64,000 nucleotides of DNA from Flavobacteria bacterium BAL38 (GTDB lineage Bacteria > Bacteroidota > Bacteroidia > Flavobacteriales > Flavobacteriaceae), in the NCBI GenBank assembly GCA_000169355.1, contig AAXX01000001.1, positions 806,001-870,000 on the forward strand, given 5' to 3'. Each line of letters starts with the position of its first letter. Positions within the stretch are counted from its first letter, which is position 1. A program made the translations under genes and the position numbers. This document shows positions 27,798-35,697 of this stretch, piece by piece. Below the pieces are notes generated by a model. That model was not told where the DNA came from. It did no database searches and saw only the letters and a program-made list of their open reading frames with translations.

Positions 27798-27816
27798 AAT
27801 TATAAACAAATTTTTG

Positions 27817-27824
27817 CAAAGATA
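27817..27824 (-). promoter_or_regulatory. candidate -7 box (TATCTTTG) for the pseudouridine synthase
   Basis: On the minus strand TATCTTTG matches TAnnTTTG and ends 19 bases upstream of the ATG at 27797, supporting that start. Confidence 0.55.
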
Positions 27825-27899
27825 TAACTAATAAATTGAAACGGCTACTTTAGTTTTTAAATAACAAAAAGGAGTTGTGCCTGATGTAATTATTTAAAA

Positions 27900-28820
27900 T
27901 TAAGGCGTTAAAATCAATTTTTTCCCATGAATTAATACTGATGGCTCTATTAAAACGATACAGAAAACGCCTGCAACTATAATGAATTTCAGCAAAAAAT
28001 GAAGCTTTAAATATTCTGATTTTGAGGTTGCTTTCCACAATTGCAATGCAAAAAACAATAAGGTAATTAGACTTAAATAAAAATAAATATCCATATAGCC
28101 TACATCGTAGATTTCAACAAGAAAATAAATAGGAATTAAAGTTGAAATTGCTAAAATTGAAATGATTGATTTTGCCATTTTATCACCAAAAACAACGGGA
28201 ATTGTTTTATAATCGGTTATTAAATCGCCTTCTACATTTTCTAAATCTTTAATTAATTCTCGAATTAATATTAATAAAAACAAAAACGTTGCATGCGCAA
28301 AAATGACTTCGTAAAAGTTTTTATAGTACATTAAAATTCCAAAAAATGGCAAAACTGCTAATATTGAAGCAGTAAAGTTTCCTATCAAAAACATTTTTTT
28401 TAACTTGTGTGAATAAAACCAAATGAGAAAAATATAAGCTGAGAAAAATAAAACTGCTCGCCATGAAATGAAAAACATCAACAGAGCCACAATGAAATTA
28501 ATCGTAAAATAAACTTTTAGCTTGGTTTCTTGGCGTACCAAACGGTCAATCATGGCTTTTTTAGGGCGATTAATTAAGTCTTTTTTGGCATCGTAAAAGT
28601 TATTGATAATATAACCCGAAGCTATAGTTAAAGTAGAAGCAACTACAATTAAAAACAAGCGCCAATCTAGAATAATATCTAATGCTCTTTTCTCGGGAGC
28701 CAAAATAAATATAGCAGAAAGATATTGAGCCAATGCAATCACCCAAATATTATATCCTCTAATCACAGAGAAAAAGCTGAAAATTTTAATAAGGACTAAT
28801 TTGGATTTACGCGTTAGCAT
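27900..28820 (-). CDS. UbiA-family prenyltransferase (geranylgeranylglycerol-phosphate geranylgeranyltransferase-like)
   Basis: This 306-residue membrane enzyme has 8-9 predicted helices. The first Asp-rich motif is NNFYDAKKDLINRPKK near residue 72 and the second is IKDLENVEGDLITDYKTIP near 190; these bind the prenyl diphosphate through magnesium. In flavobacteria this branch is usually annotated as geranylgeranylglycerol-phosphate geranylgeranyltransferase. It lies beside mevalonate kinase and mvaD, so it plausibly uses their isoprenoid product. The acceptor substrate is not proven by sequence, and a quinone-pathway role is the alternative. Confidence 0.85.
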   Translation of the reverse strand: MLTRKSKLVLIKIFSFFSVIRGYNIWVIALAQYLSAIFILAPEKRALDIILDWRLFLIVVASTLTIASGYIINNFYDAKKDLINRPKKAMIDRLVRQETKLKVYFTINFIVALLMFFISWRAVLFFSAYIFLIWFYSHKLKKMFLIGNFTASILAVLPFFGILMYYKNFYEVIFAHATFLFLLILIRELIKDLENVEGDLITDYKTIPVVFGDKMAKSIISILAISTLIPIYFLVEIYDVGYMDIYFYLSLITLLFFALQLWKATSKSEYLKLHFLLKFIIVAGVFCIVLIEPSVLIHGKKLILTP

Positions 28821-28827
28821 TTCTTTT

Positions 28828-28905
28828 TGGGTTATGGGTTATGGGAGACAGGTAATGGAAAAAGACTTTAAAGTCCTATTACCAATTACCGATGACCTAT
28901 TACCA
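28828..28905. repeat. short palindromic intergenic repeat
   Basis: The UbiA/mevalonate kinase gap holds two GGGTTATG units, then GGTAATGG, a perfect 12-bp palindrome GACTTTAAAGTC (28864-28875), then CCAATTACC and CTATTACCATT as inverted counterparts. The layout is that of a small stem-loop repeat rather than a clean terminator, because no T-run follows on the minus strand. Confidence 0.55.
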
Positions 28906-28907
28906 TT

Positions 28908-29846
28908 CTAAAAATTATAAACTACTTCTAATTTATAATCTTTTAATGACGCTTTTGCTTTGTCTAAATCTTGAGTAAACCCTAAAATATAACCGCCACC
29001 GCCAGAACCACATAATTTCAAATAGTAGTCGTTAGTATCGATTCCTTTTTGCCAAATTTGATGGAATTGCTCAGGAATCATCGGTTTAAAGTTATTTAAA
29101 ACCACTTTTGATAATTGTTTGGTGTTTTCTAACAACGATTTTACATCGCCATGCAAGAAATTTTCCACACAAGCATCTGTATATTTTATAAATTGTGATT
29201 TAAGCATTGTACGGAAACCATTATCTTTTAAGTTTTCCATAAAGATAGAAACCATTGGAGCCGTTTCGCCAACAATACCAGAGTCTATTAAGAAAACAGC
29301 ACCTTTTCCTTGTGTGCTTTGTGTTGGAATTCCGGTTGCTTCAATATTATCTTTCGAGTTAATTAAAATAGGAATACTTAAATAACTGTTTAATGGATCT
29401 AAACCTGAACTTTTTCCATGAAAAAAAGATTCCATTTGAGAAAAAATCGTTTTTAATTGCAATAATTTTTCACGCGTTAAATTCTCTAAAACCGTTATTT
29501 TGTTATTGGCATATTTATCATAAATAGCAGCTACTAATGCTCCGCTACTTCCTACACCATATCCTTGTGGAATACTTGAGTCAAAATACATTCCGCTGTT
29601 TACGTCTTGTTGTAAAAACTCTAAATTGAAAGTAACCAATTCAGGTTGTTCTGCTTGCAATTGTTCTAAATAAACAACAAATTTCTTTAAACTTTCGTTT
29701 GATTTAATTGCACTTTCCGAAGGATTTTCATCTTTCTTTAAAGCACCGTTATAGAAGTTATAAGGAATTGAAAGTCCTTTCGAATCTTGGATAATTCCAT
29801 ATTCTCCGAAAAGTAATATTTTTGAGTAAAAAAGTGGTCCTTTCAT
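28908..29846 (-). CDS. mvk: mevalonate kinase
   Basis: This GHMP-family kinase phosphorylates mevalonate to mevalonate-5-phosphate. The 312 residues include FYSKILLFGEYGIIQDSKGL at the N-terminus, the ATP loop IPQGYGVGSSGALVAAI near 92, SFFHGKSSGLDPLNS near 140 and the C-terminal LCGSGGGGYILGF. These are motifs 1 to 3 of the superfamily. It lies downstream of mvaD on the same strand, separated by a small four-helix-bundle gene, and its leader lies in one of the repeats that flank that gene. The other pathway genes are at 11.5-13.8 kb. Confidence 0.92.
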   Translation of the reverse strand: MKGPLFYSKILLFGEYGIIQDSKGLSIPYNFYNGALKKDENPSESAIKSNESLKKFVVYLEQLQAEQPELVTFNLEFLQQDVNSGMYFDSSIPQGYGVGSSGALVAAIYDKYANNKITVLENLTREKLLQLKTIFSQMESFFHGKSSGLDPLNSYLSIPILINSKDNIEATGIPTQSTQGKGAVFLIDSGIVGETAPMVSIFMENLKDNGFRTMLKSQFIKYTDACVENFLHGDVKSLLENTKQLSKVVLNNFKPMIPEQFHQIWQKGIDTNDYYLKLCGSGGGGYILGFTQDLDKAKASLKDYKLEVVYNF

Positions 29847-29859
29847 ATTATTTAATTGA

Positions 29860-29878
29860 CAATTAATAATGAATAATT
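29860..29878. repeat. flanking inverted repeat, right copy (with 30247-30265)
   Basis: CAATTAATAATGAATAATT matches the inverse of 30247-30265 at 18 of 19 positions. The pair brackets the four-helix-bundle gene. This copy occupies the mevalonate kinase leader. Confidence 0.75.
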
Positions 29879-29883
29879 GATAA

Positions 29884-30180
29884 TTATTTGTTTTTTGAAG
29901 TATTGATTATACTTGTTAGTAATTTCAATATTTCTATGTTTTTATTTTTTACATTAAGAAACTCTTCATCTGTTAAATAATTCGTTTCGTATAGCAAATC
30001 TAACCAATATTCTGTTTCATTTGCTTCTTTTAGCGAAATTGACAACTTATGAATAAAGTCAGCTTTACTTTGTGCATGTTCCGATTCTCTGATATTCGCT
30101 CCAATTGAAGTTCCTGAACGTAGCAATTGTTTTGATAAAACAAACTCTCTTTTATCTGCCAAAACTTTATAAAGATACAC
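29884..30180 (-). CDS. four-helix-bundle protein (S23/IVS-like), apparent 5' frameshift
   Basis: This is a member of the small four-helix-bundle (S23 ribosomal/intervening-sequence) family. The open frame from a GTG at 30180 gives 98 residues with the family core SKQLLRSGTSIGANIRE and SLKEANETEYWLDLL. The same frame continues upstream and encodes NVIKEKSFEFAKEIVYLYK, the usual start of helix 1, but has no start codon before two stops. An ATG at 30235 would supply MEKK if one A were removed from an A6 run at 30221-30226. So the gene is about 116 residues with a +1 frameshift, or starts late without half of helix 1. Its cellular role is unknown. Confidence 0.75.
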   Translation of the reverse strand: MYLYKVLADKREFVLSKQLLRSGTSIGANIRESEHAQSKADFIHKLSISLKEANETEYWLDLLYETNYLTDEEFLNVKNKNIEILKLLTSIINTSKNK

Positions 30181-30244
30181 TATTTCTTTAGCGAATTCAA
30201 AAGATTTTTCTTTTATAACATTTTTTCTTCTCCATTATCAATTG

Positions 30245-31330
30245 TTAATTATTCATTATCAATTGACTTCCGTTTCCAATATAATCGCAAATATACTGCC
30301 CTTTTTGACAATAGCCAACTAATTCATCTTGAATAAATTGCAATACTTTGTGTTTCACATTTTCAGGATATAAAACATGAACATTTGCACCTGCATCTAA
30401 CGTAAAACAAACTGGTATTTGCGTTTCATTTCTAAACTTCCAAATTTTATTAATAATTTCCAAGGTATTCGGTTTCATTAAGATAAAATAAGGCATCGAA
30501 GTCATCATCATCGCATGCAAAGTCAAGGCTTCGCTTTCTACAATTTTGATAAATTCTTCAATATTTCCAGTCGTCAAAATTGCTTTTATTTTGGATAAAT
30601 TTTCATGCGCTTGAGTAAATCTTCGTTCTGCATAAGGATGATTGTGCATTAAATCGTGCCCAACGGTACTCGAAACTTGCTTTTCTCCTTTATCCACTAA
30701 TAAAATGGTGTCTTGATAATTTTTGAAGTCTTGATGAATTTCTGAAAATTCTACTCCAAATAAATCCGAACTTCCGTTAATTTCTGTATGATTGCCCCAA
30801 ACTACAACTTCGCCTTTGATACTTCTACATGCGCTTCCACTTCCCAAACGCGCTAAAAACGAAGCTTTCGAATAGAAATATTCGTCAGAAATAGTTGGAT
30901 TAATTGCTTTTTCCAAACTCATGATATTCATTGCCAAAGCTGCCATTCCGGATGCCGAAGAAGCAATTCCCGAGCTATGTGGAAACGTATTTTGAGTGTC
31001 AATTTTAAAATGATATTCTTTTAAAAACGGACAATATTGCTCGATTCTTTCAAAGAACTTTTGAATTTTTGGTTTAAAATCTTCTTTTGGCTTTCCTTCA
31101 AATAACAAATCGAATGAAAAACTATTGATATCCAATTTTTTTACTACTTCTAATTTCGTAATTGTTTTGCAATTGTTTAACGTAAAACTTATCGATGGAT
31201 TTGCCGGAATTTGGTTTTCCTTTTTTCCCCAATATTTCACTAATGCAATATTACTAGGCGCACTCCATTCAAAATTAGCCGATTCAATGGAATTATATGT
31301 TGTTGAAATAAAATCTTTTTCGGTAAGCAT
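30245..31330 (-). CDS. mvaD: diphosphomevalonate decarboxylase
   Basis: MvaD converts mevalonate diphosphate to isopentenyl diphosphate with ATP. The 361 residues show SAPSNIALVKYWGKKENQIPANPSIS-type N-terminal sequence, the ATP loop HSSGIASSASGMAALA near 120, LARLGSGSACRS near 160 and the catalytic Asp312 in FTLDAGANVHVLYP. The N-terminus is slightly longer than many homologues. The last codons (QLIMNN) and the stop lie inside the inverted repeat that flanks the four-helix-bundle gene, so the original C-terminus may have been altered by its insertion. Confidence 0.95.
   Translation of the reverse strand: MLTEKDFISTTYNSIESANFEWSAPSNIALVKYWGKKENQIPANPSISFTLNNCKTITKLEVVKKLDINSFSFDLLFEGKPKEDFKPKIQKFFERIEQYCPFLKEYHFKIDTQNTFPHSSGIASSASGMAALAMNIMSLEKAINPTISDEYFYSKASFLARLGSGSACRSIKGEVVVWGNHTEINGSSDLFGVEFSEIHQDFKNYQDTILLVDKGEKQVSSTVGHDLMHNHPYAERRFTQAHENLSKIKAILTTGNIEEFIKIVESEALTLHAMMMTSMPYFILMKPNTLEIINKIWKFRNETQIPVCFTLDAGANVHVLYPENVKHKVLQFIQDELVGYCQKGQYICDYIGNGSQLIMNN
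30247..30265. repeat. flanking inverted repeat, left copy (with 29860-29878)
   Basis: AATTATTCATTATCAATTG is the near-perfect inverse of 29860-29878. It includes the mvaD stop codon and last codons. Confidence 0.75.
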
Positions 31331-31412
31331 GGCTTAAAATTTTGACAAAAATACCGATTTTGATTGATTTGTTCCCTTGATATTTCGTTAATTTGCCTAT
31401 AAAATTAAAATT

Positions 31413-31889
31413 ATGAACAAATATCTCAAAATAATATATTGCGTTGCCATCTGTTTAGCTGTTGGTTATTTATCGAGCAACGTAACACAATCGAGCATTA
31501 CCACTTGGTATCCAGAAATCAAAAAGCCTAGTTTTAATCCGCCAAATTGGGTTTTTGCACCAGTTTGGACAATGCTTTTCATTATGATGGGAATTGCTGC
31601 AGGCATGATTTGGAACAAACTAGAAACCAACAAAGAATTAGTAAAAAAAGGATTGTTATTTTTTACTATTCAATTGCTTTTAAATGCCTTGTGGTCGTAT
31701 TTATTCTTTGGATTGAACAATATTTTGCTGGCATTAATCGAAATCATTTTGCTTTGGTTAATTATTTATGAAACCTATCATGTTTTCAAACAAATTGACA
31801 AAAGAGCTTCGTATTTATTGATTCCGTATTTAGCTTGGGTTGGCTTTGCCACTATTTTAAATGGAAGTATTTATTGGTTAAACCGATAA
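31413..31889 (+). CDS. tspO: TspO/MBR-family membrane protein
   Basis: TspO proteins are five-helix membrane receptors that bind porphyrins or related ligands and are often linked to stress control. The 158 residues give five predicted helices. The tryptophan- and proline-rich loop TWYPEIKKPSFNPPNWVFAPVWT near residue 30 and the aromatic ALWSYLFFGL segment near 95 are the family hallmarks. The gene stands alone on the plus strand between mvaD and a convergent flavoprotein gene. No partner for tetrapyrrole metabolism is nearby. Confidence 0.93.
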   Translation: MNKYLKIIYCVAICLAVGYLSSNVTQSSITTWYPEIKKPSFNPPNWVFAPVWTMLFIMMGIAAGMIWNKLETNKELVKKGLLFFTIQLLLNALWSYLFFGLNNILLALIEIILLWLIIYETYHVFKQIDKRASYLLIPYLAWVGFATILNGSIYWLNR

Positions 31890-32016
31890 ATTCTCTTTTA
31901 ACGCAAAGTAACGCTGAGTTTTTTCGCAAAATCCTACAATAAAATAATAAATTTTCTAAACCAAATAAGTTCACATAAGTAAAACTTGTGCTTTCTTAGT
32001 ATACTTTGTGGTTAAG
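31890..32016. other. intergenic gap between convergent tspO and flavoprotein genes
   Basis: The gap holds AACGCAAAGTAACGCTGAG near the tspO stop and CTTAGTATACTTTGTGGTTAA near the other end. These look like two weakly inverted ACGCAAAGT/ACTTTGTGG units. No good terminator stem with a T-run was found. Confidence 0.4.
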
Positions 32017-33249
32017 TTAATTCACAATATTCTCGGCCACAATAAATCCGCCAGTCCAAGCATTTTGAAAGTTGAATCCACCTGTAATGGCATCAATATT
32101 TAAAATTTCACCTGCAAAATACATGTTGGGTGCCACTTTACTTTCCATGGTTTTAAAATTAACTTCTTTTAAATCGATTCCGCCCGCGGTTACAAACTCT
32201 TCTTTAAATGTGCTCTTTCCGTTAACCTGAAATTCGGCATTCGTTAATTGTTCTGCTAAAGCATTCATTTGTTTTTTATTCAAATCGGCCCACTTGGTTT
32301 CTTCTGAAATATCAGCTGCTTTTACTAAATTTTCCCAAAGGCGTTTGGGTAATTCAAATTGTGCATATTTAGCAACTAACTTTTTTGCTTGTTCTTCTTT
32401 AATTTCTTTTAGCACATCTATAGCTTCTTCAAAAGCAATTTCATTTAACCAATTGACTTGAATGGCAAACTGATATTTTTTATCTGCTAATTCTCTAGCT
32501 CCCCATGCAGAAAGTCGCAAAATTCCGGGTCCGCTCATACCCCAATGTGTAATTAACAAAGGTCCAGACGCTTCTAACTTTGACTTTTTTACTTTTACCG
32601 ATGCAATAGCAGAAAGTCCCATTAAATCTTTGATTCGTGGATCCTTTATATTAAAAGTAAATAACGACGGAACGGGTTCTATTATTGAATGCCCTAAGGT
32701 TTGTAATAATTCCCAAATTTTAGGATTACTTCCAGATGCCATTACTATCTTTTCACAAGTAAAAACCTCTTGAGTTGAAGTAATTTTCCAATGAGTTTCA
32801 GCTCTATATAATTCCTGAACGCTATGATTTGTTAAAACATCTATTTTAAGTTTCTTAACCGCTTCTTGAAAGCAATCGATAATGGTTTGAGACGAATTAG
32901 AAACAGGAAACATTCTTCCGTCGTCTTCAATTTTAAGTTCCACTCCGTGTTTTTCAAACCACTCTATGGTATCGCCAGAACAGAATTGATTAAATGGTCC
33001 TTTCAATTCGCGTTCCCCTCTTGGATAAAACTTCACTAAATCATTTGGCACAAAACAGGCATGCGTAACATTACATCGTCCTCCACCTGAAATACGAACT
33101 TTTTCTAACACACTTTTTCCTCTTTCAAGTATCGCTACTTTAAGATTAGGCCTTTTCTCTACAATATTAATAGCAGTAAAAAATCCGGCAGCGCCTCCGC
33201 CAACAACAATGATATCGTATTTTGTGTTCAAAAGATTATTTTTTTGCAA
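32017..33249 (-). CDS. BaiN/HI0933-family FAD-dependent oxidoreductase
   Basis: This 410-residue flavoprotein opens with the dinucleotide-binding sequence YDIIVVGGGAAGFFTAINI and contains VRISGGGRCNVTHAC near residue 55 and GEILNIDAITGGFNFQNAWTGG near the C-terminus, the signature of the HI0933/BaiN group. GGIDLKEVNFKTMESK and LLITHWGMSGPGIL are further family landmarks. The reaction is uncertain: BaiN from gut clostridia acts in bile-acid dehydroxylation, but most members have no known substrate. It has no obvious operon partner. Confidence 0.9.
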   Translation of the reverse strand: MQKNNLLNTKYDIIVVGGGAAGFFTAINIVEKRPNLKVAILERGKSVLEKVRISGGGRCNVTHACFVPNDLVKFYPRGERELKGPFNQFCSGDTIEWFEKHGVELKIEDDGRMFPVSNSSQTIIDCFQEAVKKLKIDVLTNHSVQELYRAETHWKITSTQEVFTCEKIVMASGSNPKIWELLQTLGHSIIEPVPSLFTFNIKDPRIKDLMGLSAIASVKVKKSKLEASGPLLITHWGMSGPGILRLSAWGARELADKKYQFAIQVNWLNEIAFEEAIDVLKEIKEEQAKKLVAKYAQFELPKRLWENLVKAADISEETKWADLNKKQMNALAEQLTNAEFQVNGKSTFKEEFVTAGGIDLKEVNFKTMESKVAPNMYFAGEILNIDAITGGFNFQNAWTGGFIVAENIVN

Positions 33250-33269
33250 ATATCGGTTATAATTTTTAA

Positions 33270-33306
33270 ATAAAAAGTCCCGTTGAAAAACAACAGGACT
33301 TTAAAA
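33270..33306 (-). terminator. terminator at the end of the amylase/phosphorylase operon
   Basis: AAAGTCCCGTTG (33274-33285) and CAACAGGACTTT (33291-33302) form a 12-bp stem with one mismatch and an A5 loop, followed on the minus strand by TTATTT. It lies seven bases past the lipoprotein amylase stop and marks the end of the minus-strand starch operon. Confidence 0.85.
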
Positions 33307-33308
33307 AA

Positions 33309-34742
33309 TTATTCGGTTAATACATAATATTGCCAGGGTTTCATTGGATAGTTTAGCTTTTCATTTAATCCAATCATTTCACCCGAAAGTACATCTATAT
33401 AAGTTCCATTTAATGGTATTTTTACATCTACTGGTTTAGAAGATAAATTAGCCATATAAATTATTTTATTGCCGTTTTTTTCTCTTTCAAAAACCAAAAC
33501 ATTTTCGTTAGTAGTCTTAATTCTTGTGTAAGAAGCTTTATTTTTCCCTCCATTTAAAGCTATGTTTTCATTTTTAAGTTTTCCTAACTTAGCTCTTAAT
33601 TGCCAAGCTGCTCCTTTTGTTTTAGGAATAGAATCTTTTTCAAAAAATTTCAAACTATGGTTTAATCCATATTCATTACCACTATATACTAAAGGCATTC
33701 CTGGAGTTAAATAAGACAAAACCGTCATTGCTTCTTCGGCATTTCCTAACCTACTTTGAATGGTTCCGTTCCATGAATTCTCATCATGATTATCCACAAA
33801 ATTCATCAATATATCATTTACTTCATATTTTTTTGTTCTCTTCTCCATGAAAACATCCCAATTTGCAACAGTTTCTTTGCCTTTGGCAATTTTATTCATG
33901 GTATGATGACCTTCCCAAGAATAACCCATATCAAATAAATTATCTTTAAACAATTCAGGCTCCCAAGCTTCTGCTAGCATAAAAATATTTTTCTCTTTTC
34001 TTAAAGTTGGAATCGCTTGTTGCCAAAAATCCGTTGGAACATTTCCTGCCACATCGCAACGGAAACCATCAATGTTTTCATTTTTTATCCAATGTAACAT
34101 ATCGTTTGTCATGGCAGCGCGAAGTTCTTTATTATCATAATTTAAATAGGCAACATCTGTCCAGCCCCAAGATTTTCCGGTTTCAGGATTTATTGGGTCG
34201 ATAATTTCACCTTTTTCATTTTTTGTATAAAATTCTGGATGTTCTTTAATCCAAACATGATCCCAACCCGTATGATTTGGAACCCAATCTAAAATAACAT
34301 ACATACCGTTTTCATGAGCCGTTTTTACCATAGCTCTAAAATCTTCAATGGTACCAAATTCTGGATTTACTTTTTTGAAATCGGAAACTGCGTAGTAACT
34401 TCCTAAATATTTATGTTGTTCTGCTTCAGGCATTTCAGAAGCAAATTTACTATCATCGCCACCAGTTGCTTTTCTTTTGGTTTCAGAAATTGGAAAAACA
34501 GGCATTACCCAAATAATTTTTACCCCTAATTCTTTCAATTTTGGAATATCTTTAGTAAACTCATTAAACGTTCCTTCGGGCGAATATTGACGAATGTTTA
34601 CTTCATAAATTACTGCATTTTCTTCTAGTTCTGGAGAAAATTGAGCTATTTCATTTTTTGCATCTACTGAAGTAGTTGCTGTTTCGTTTTTACAACTTAC
34701 AAATGCTAAAAAGGCAAAAGTTGATAGAATGATTTTCTTCAT
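33309..34742 (-). CDS. GH13 alpha-amylase-family lipoprotein
   Basis: This 477-residue enzyme has a lipoprotein signal with lipid-site Cys17 (FLAFVSCKNE) and a GH13 barrel. The three catalytic residues are visible: nucleophile Asp230 in DGFRCDVAGN, acid/base Glu258 in MLAEAWEPE and Asp320 in FVDNHDENSW. A short C-terminal beta domain follows. It should hydrolyse alpha-1,4-glucan oligomers in the periplasm or at a membrane surface. It is the last gene of the minus-strand operon, 14 bases after the esterase-like gene, and is followed by a strong terminator. Confidence 0.93.
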   Translation of the reverse strand: MKKIILSTFAFLAFVSCKNETATTSVDAKNEIAQFSPELEENAVIYEVNIRQYSPEGTFNEFTKDIPKLKELGVKIIWVMPVFPISETKRKATGGDDSKFASEMPEAEQHKYLGSYYAVSDFKKVNPEFGTIEDFRAMVKTAHENGMYVILDWVPNHTGWDHVWIKEHPEFYTKNEKGEIIDPINPETGKSWGWTDVAYLNYDNKELRAAMTNDMLHWIKNENIDGFRCDVAGNVPTDFWQQAIPTLRKEKNIFMLAEAWEPELFKDNLFDMGYSWEGHHTMNKIAKGKETVANWDVFMEKRTKKYEVNDILMNFVDNHDENSWNGTIQSRLGNAEEAMTVLSYLTPGMPLVYSGNEYGLNHSLKFFEKDSIPKTKGAAWQLRAKLGKLKNENIALNGGKNKASYTRIKTTNENVLVFEREKNGNKIIYMANLSSKPVDVKIPLNGTYIDVLSGEMIGLNEKLNYPMKPWQYYVLTE

Positions 34743-34756
34743 TTTAATTGTGTTTT

Positions 34757-35695
34757 TTATTTTCCAAATAGAAATAGAAATGGAATATCAATTCGTTTTT
34801 GCCAAGAAGCCTCCGAATGATTTTCACCTTCAAATTTTAAATTTTTATAATTGTTTTGATTAAATCCTTTTGATTGTAAAACTTCATCTACTCGATATTC
34901 ATATTTTAAATAACTAGCATCTAAAGTTTCTGTTCCGTAATCAAAATAGATTTTATGTGTTGCAGCATTTGGTATATTTTCCATCATATAAGCAAAGAAG
35001 CTTTCCGGAATTGGATTGTTTTCAAAATCTCTAAAACCAACCCAATGTGTAGACAAACATGCTGCTTTTCCAAATACATTAGGATACTCACAAATAGCAT
35101 ACATAGAAATTAAACCACCCATACTAGAACCCATAACAGCCGTATGATTAGCATCTGTATAAACAGAATAATTTTTATCAATAAAAGGTTTTACTTCTTC
35201 TACAATAAACTTTAGATAATTGTCAGAATTAATTTTTTTATCATCAAATGGAAATTGCGATTTTTTTACTTCCACCTGAATTTTTTCTTGTGTTTCTTTA
35301 GAAAGTAACTGATAAGGCTTATTCGGATATAAATCCATATGGCGCAAATTTGGAATATTCCAGATTGCTACCACAATAAAATCGTGCACTTTATTTTCTT
35401 GCATTAATTGAGATGCTACTTCATCTACTTTCCATTCTTGTTTGTTCCAAGTTGAAGAAGCGTCAAAAAGCATTTGCCCATCGTGCATGTACAAAACACT
35501 GTATTTTTTTTCTTTAGAATAATTAGATGGCAACCAAATATCAACCGTTCTAGGAGATATGAACTTTGTTGGAAAATTTTCTATTCTTTCAATACTTCCT
35601 TCAAACTTTTCAGTATTCGATAAAGGATAGCTTTCTATTTTACTTTGAGCAAAAGAAAACGAAGCGATTAAAAAAACAAACAACAACTGTTTCAT
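34757..35695 (-). CDS. exported alpha/beta-hydrolase, esterase D/IroE-like
   Basis: This 312-residue protein has a signal peptide (residues 1-16, ending SFAQ) and a putative-esterase fold. The nucleophile is the serine of GSSMGGLIS, with YGTETLDASY and GENHSEASWQ holding the likely Asp/Glu and His of the triad. VLYMHDGQMLFD near residue 70 is typical of the Esterase D family. Its place between two GH13 genes, two bases after the upstream stop, says it works with the starch operon. It might remove acyl groups from modified glucans, but that is inference; related proteins include siderophore esterases. Confidence 0.85.
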   Translation of the reverse strand: MKQLLFVFLIASFSFAQSKIESYPLSNTEKFEGSIERIENFPTKFISPRTVDIWLPSNYSKEKKYSVLYMHDGQMLFDASSTWNKQEWKVDEVASQLMQENKVHDFIVVAIWNIPNLRHMDLYPNKPYQLLSKETQEKIQVEVKKSQFPFDDKKINSDNYLKFIVEEVKPFIDKNYSVYTDANHTAVMGSSMGGLISMYAICEYPNVFGKAACLSTHWVGFRDFENNPIPESFFAYMMENIPNAATHKIYFDYGTETLDASYLKYEYRVDEVLQSKGFNQNNYKNLKFEGENHSEASWQKRIDIPFLFLFGK

Positions 35696-35697
35696 AT

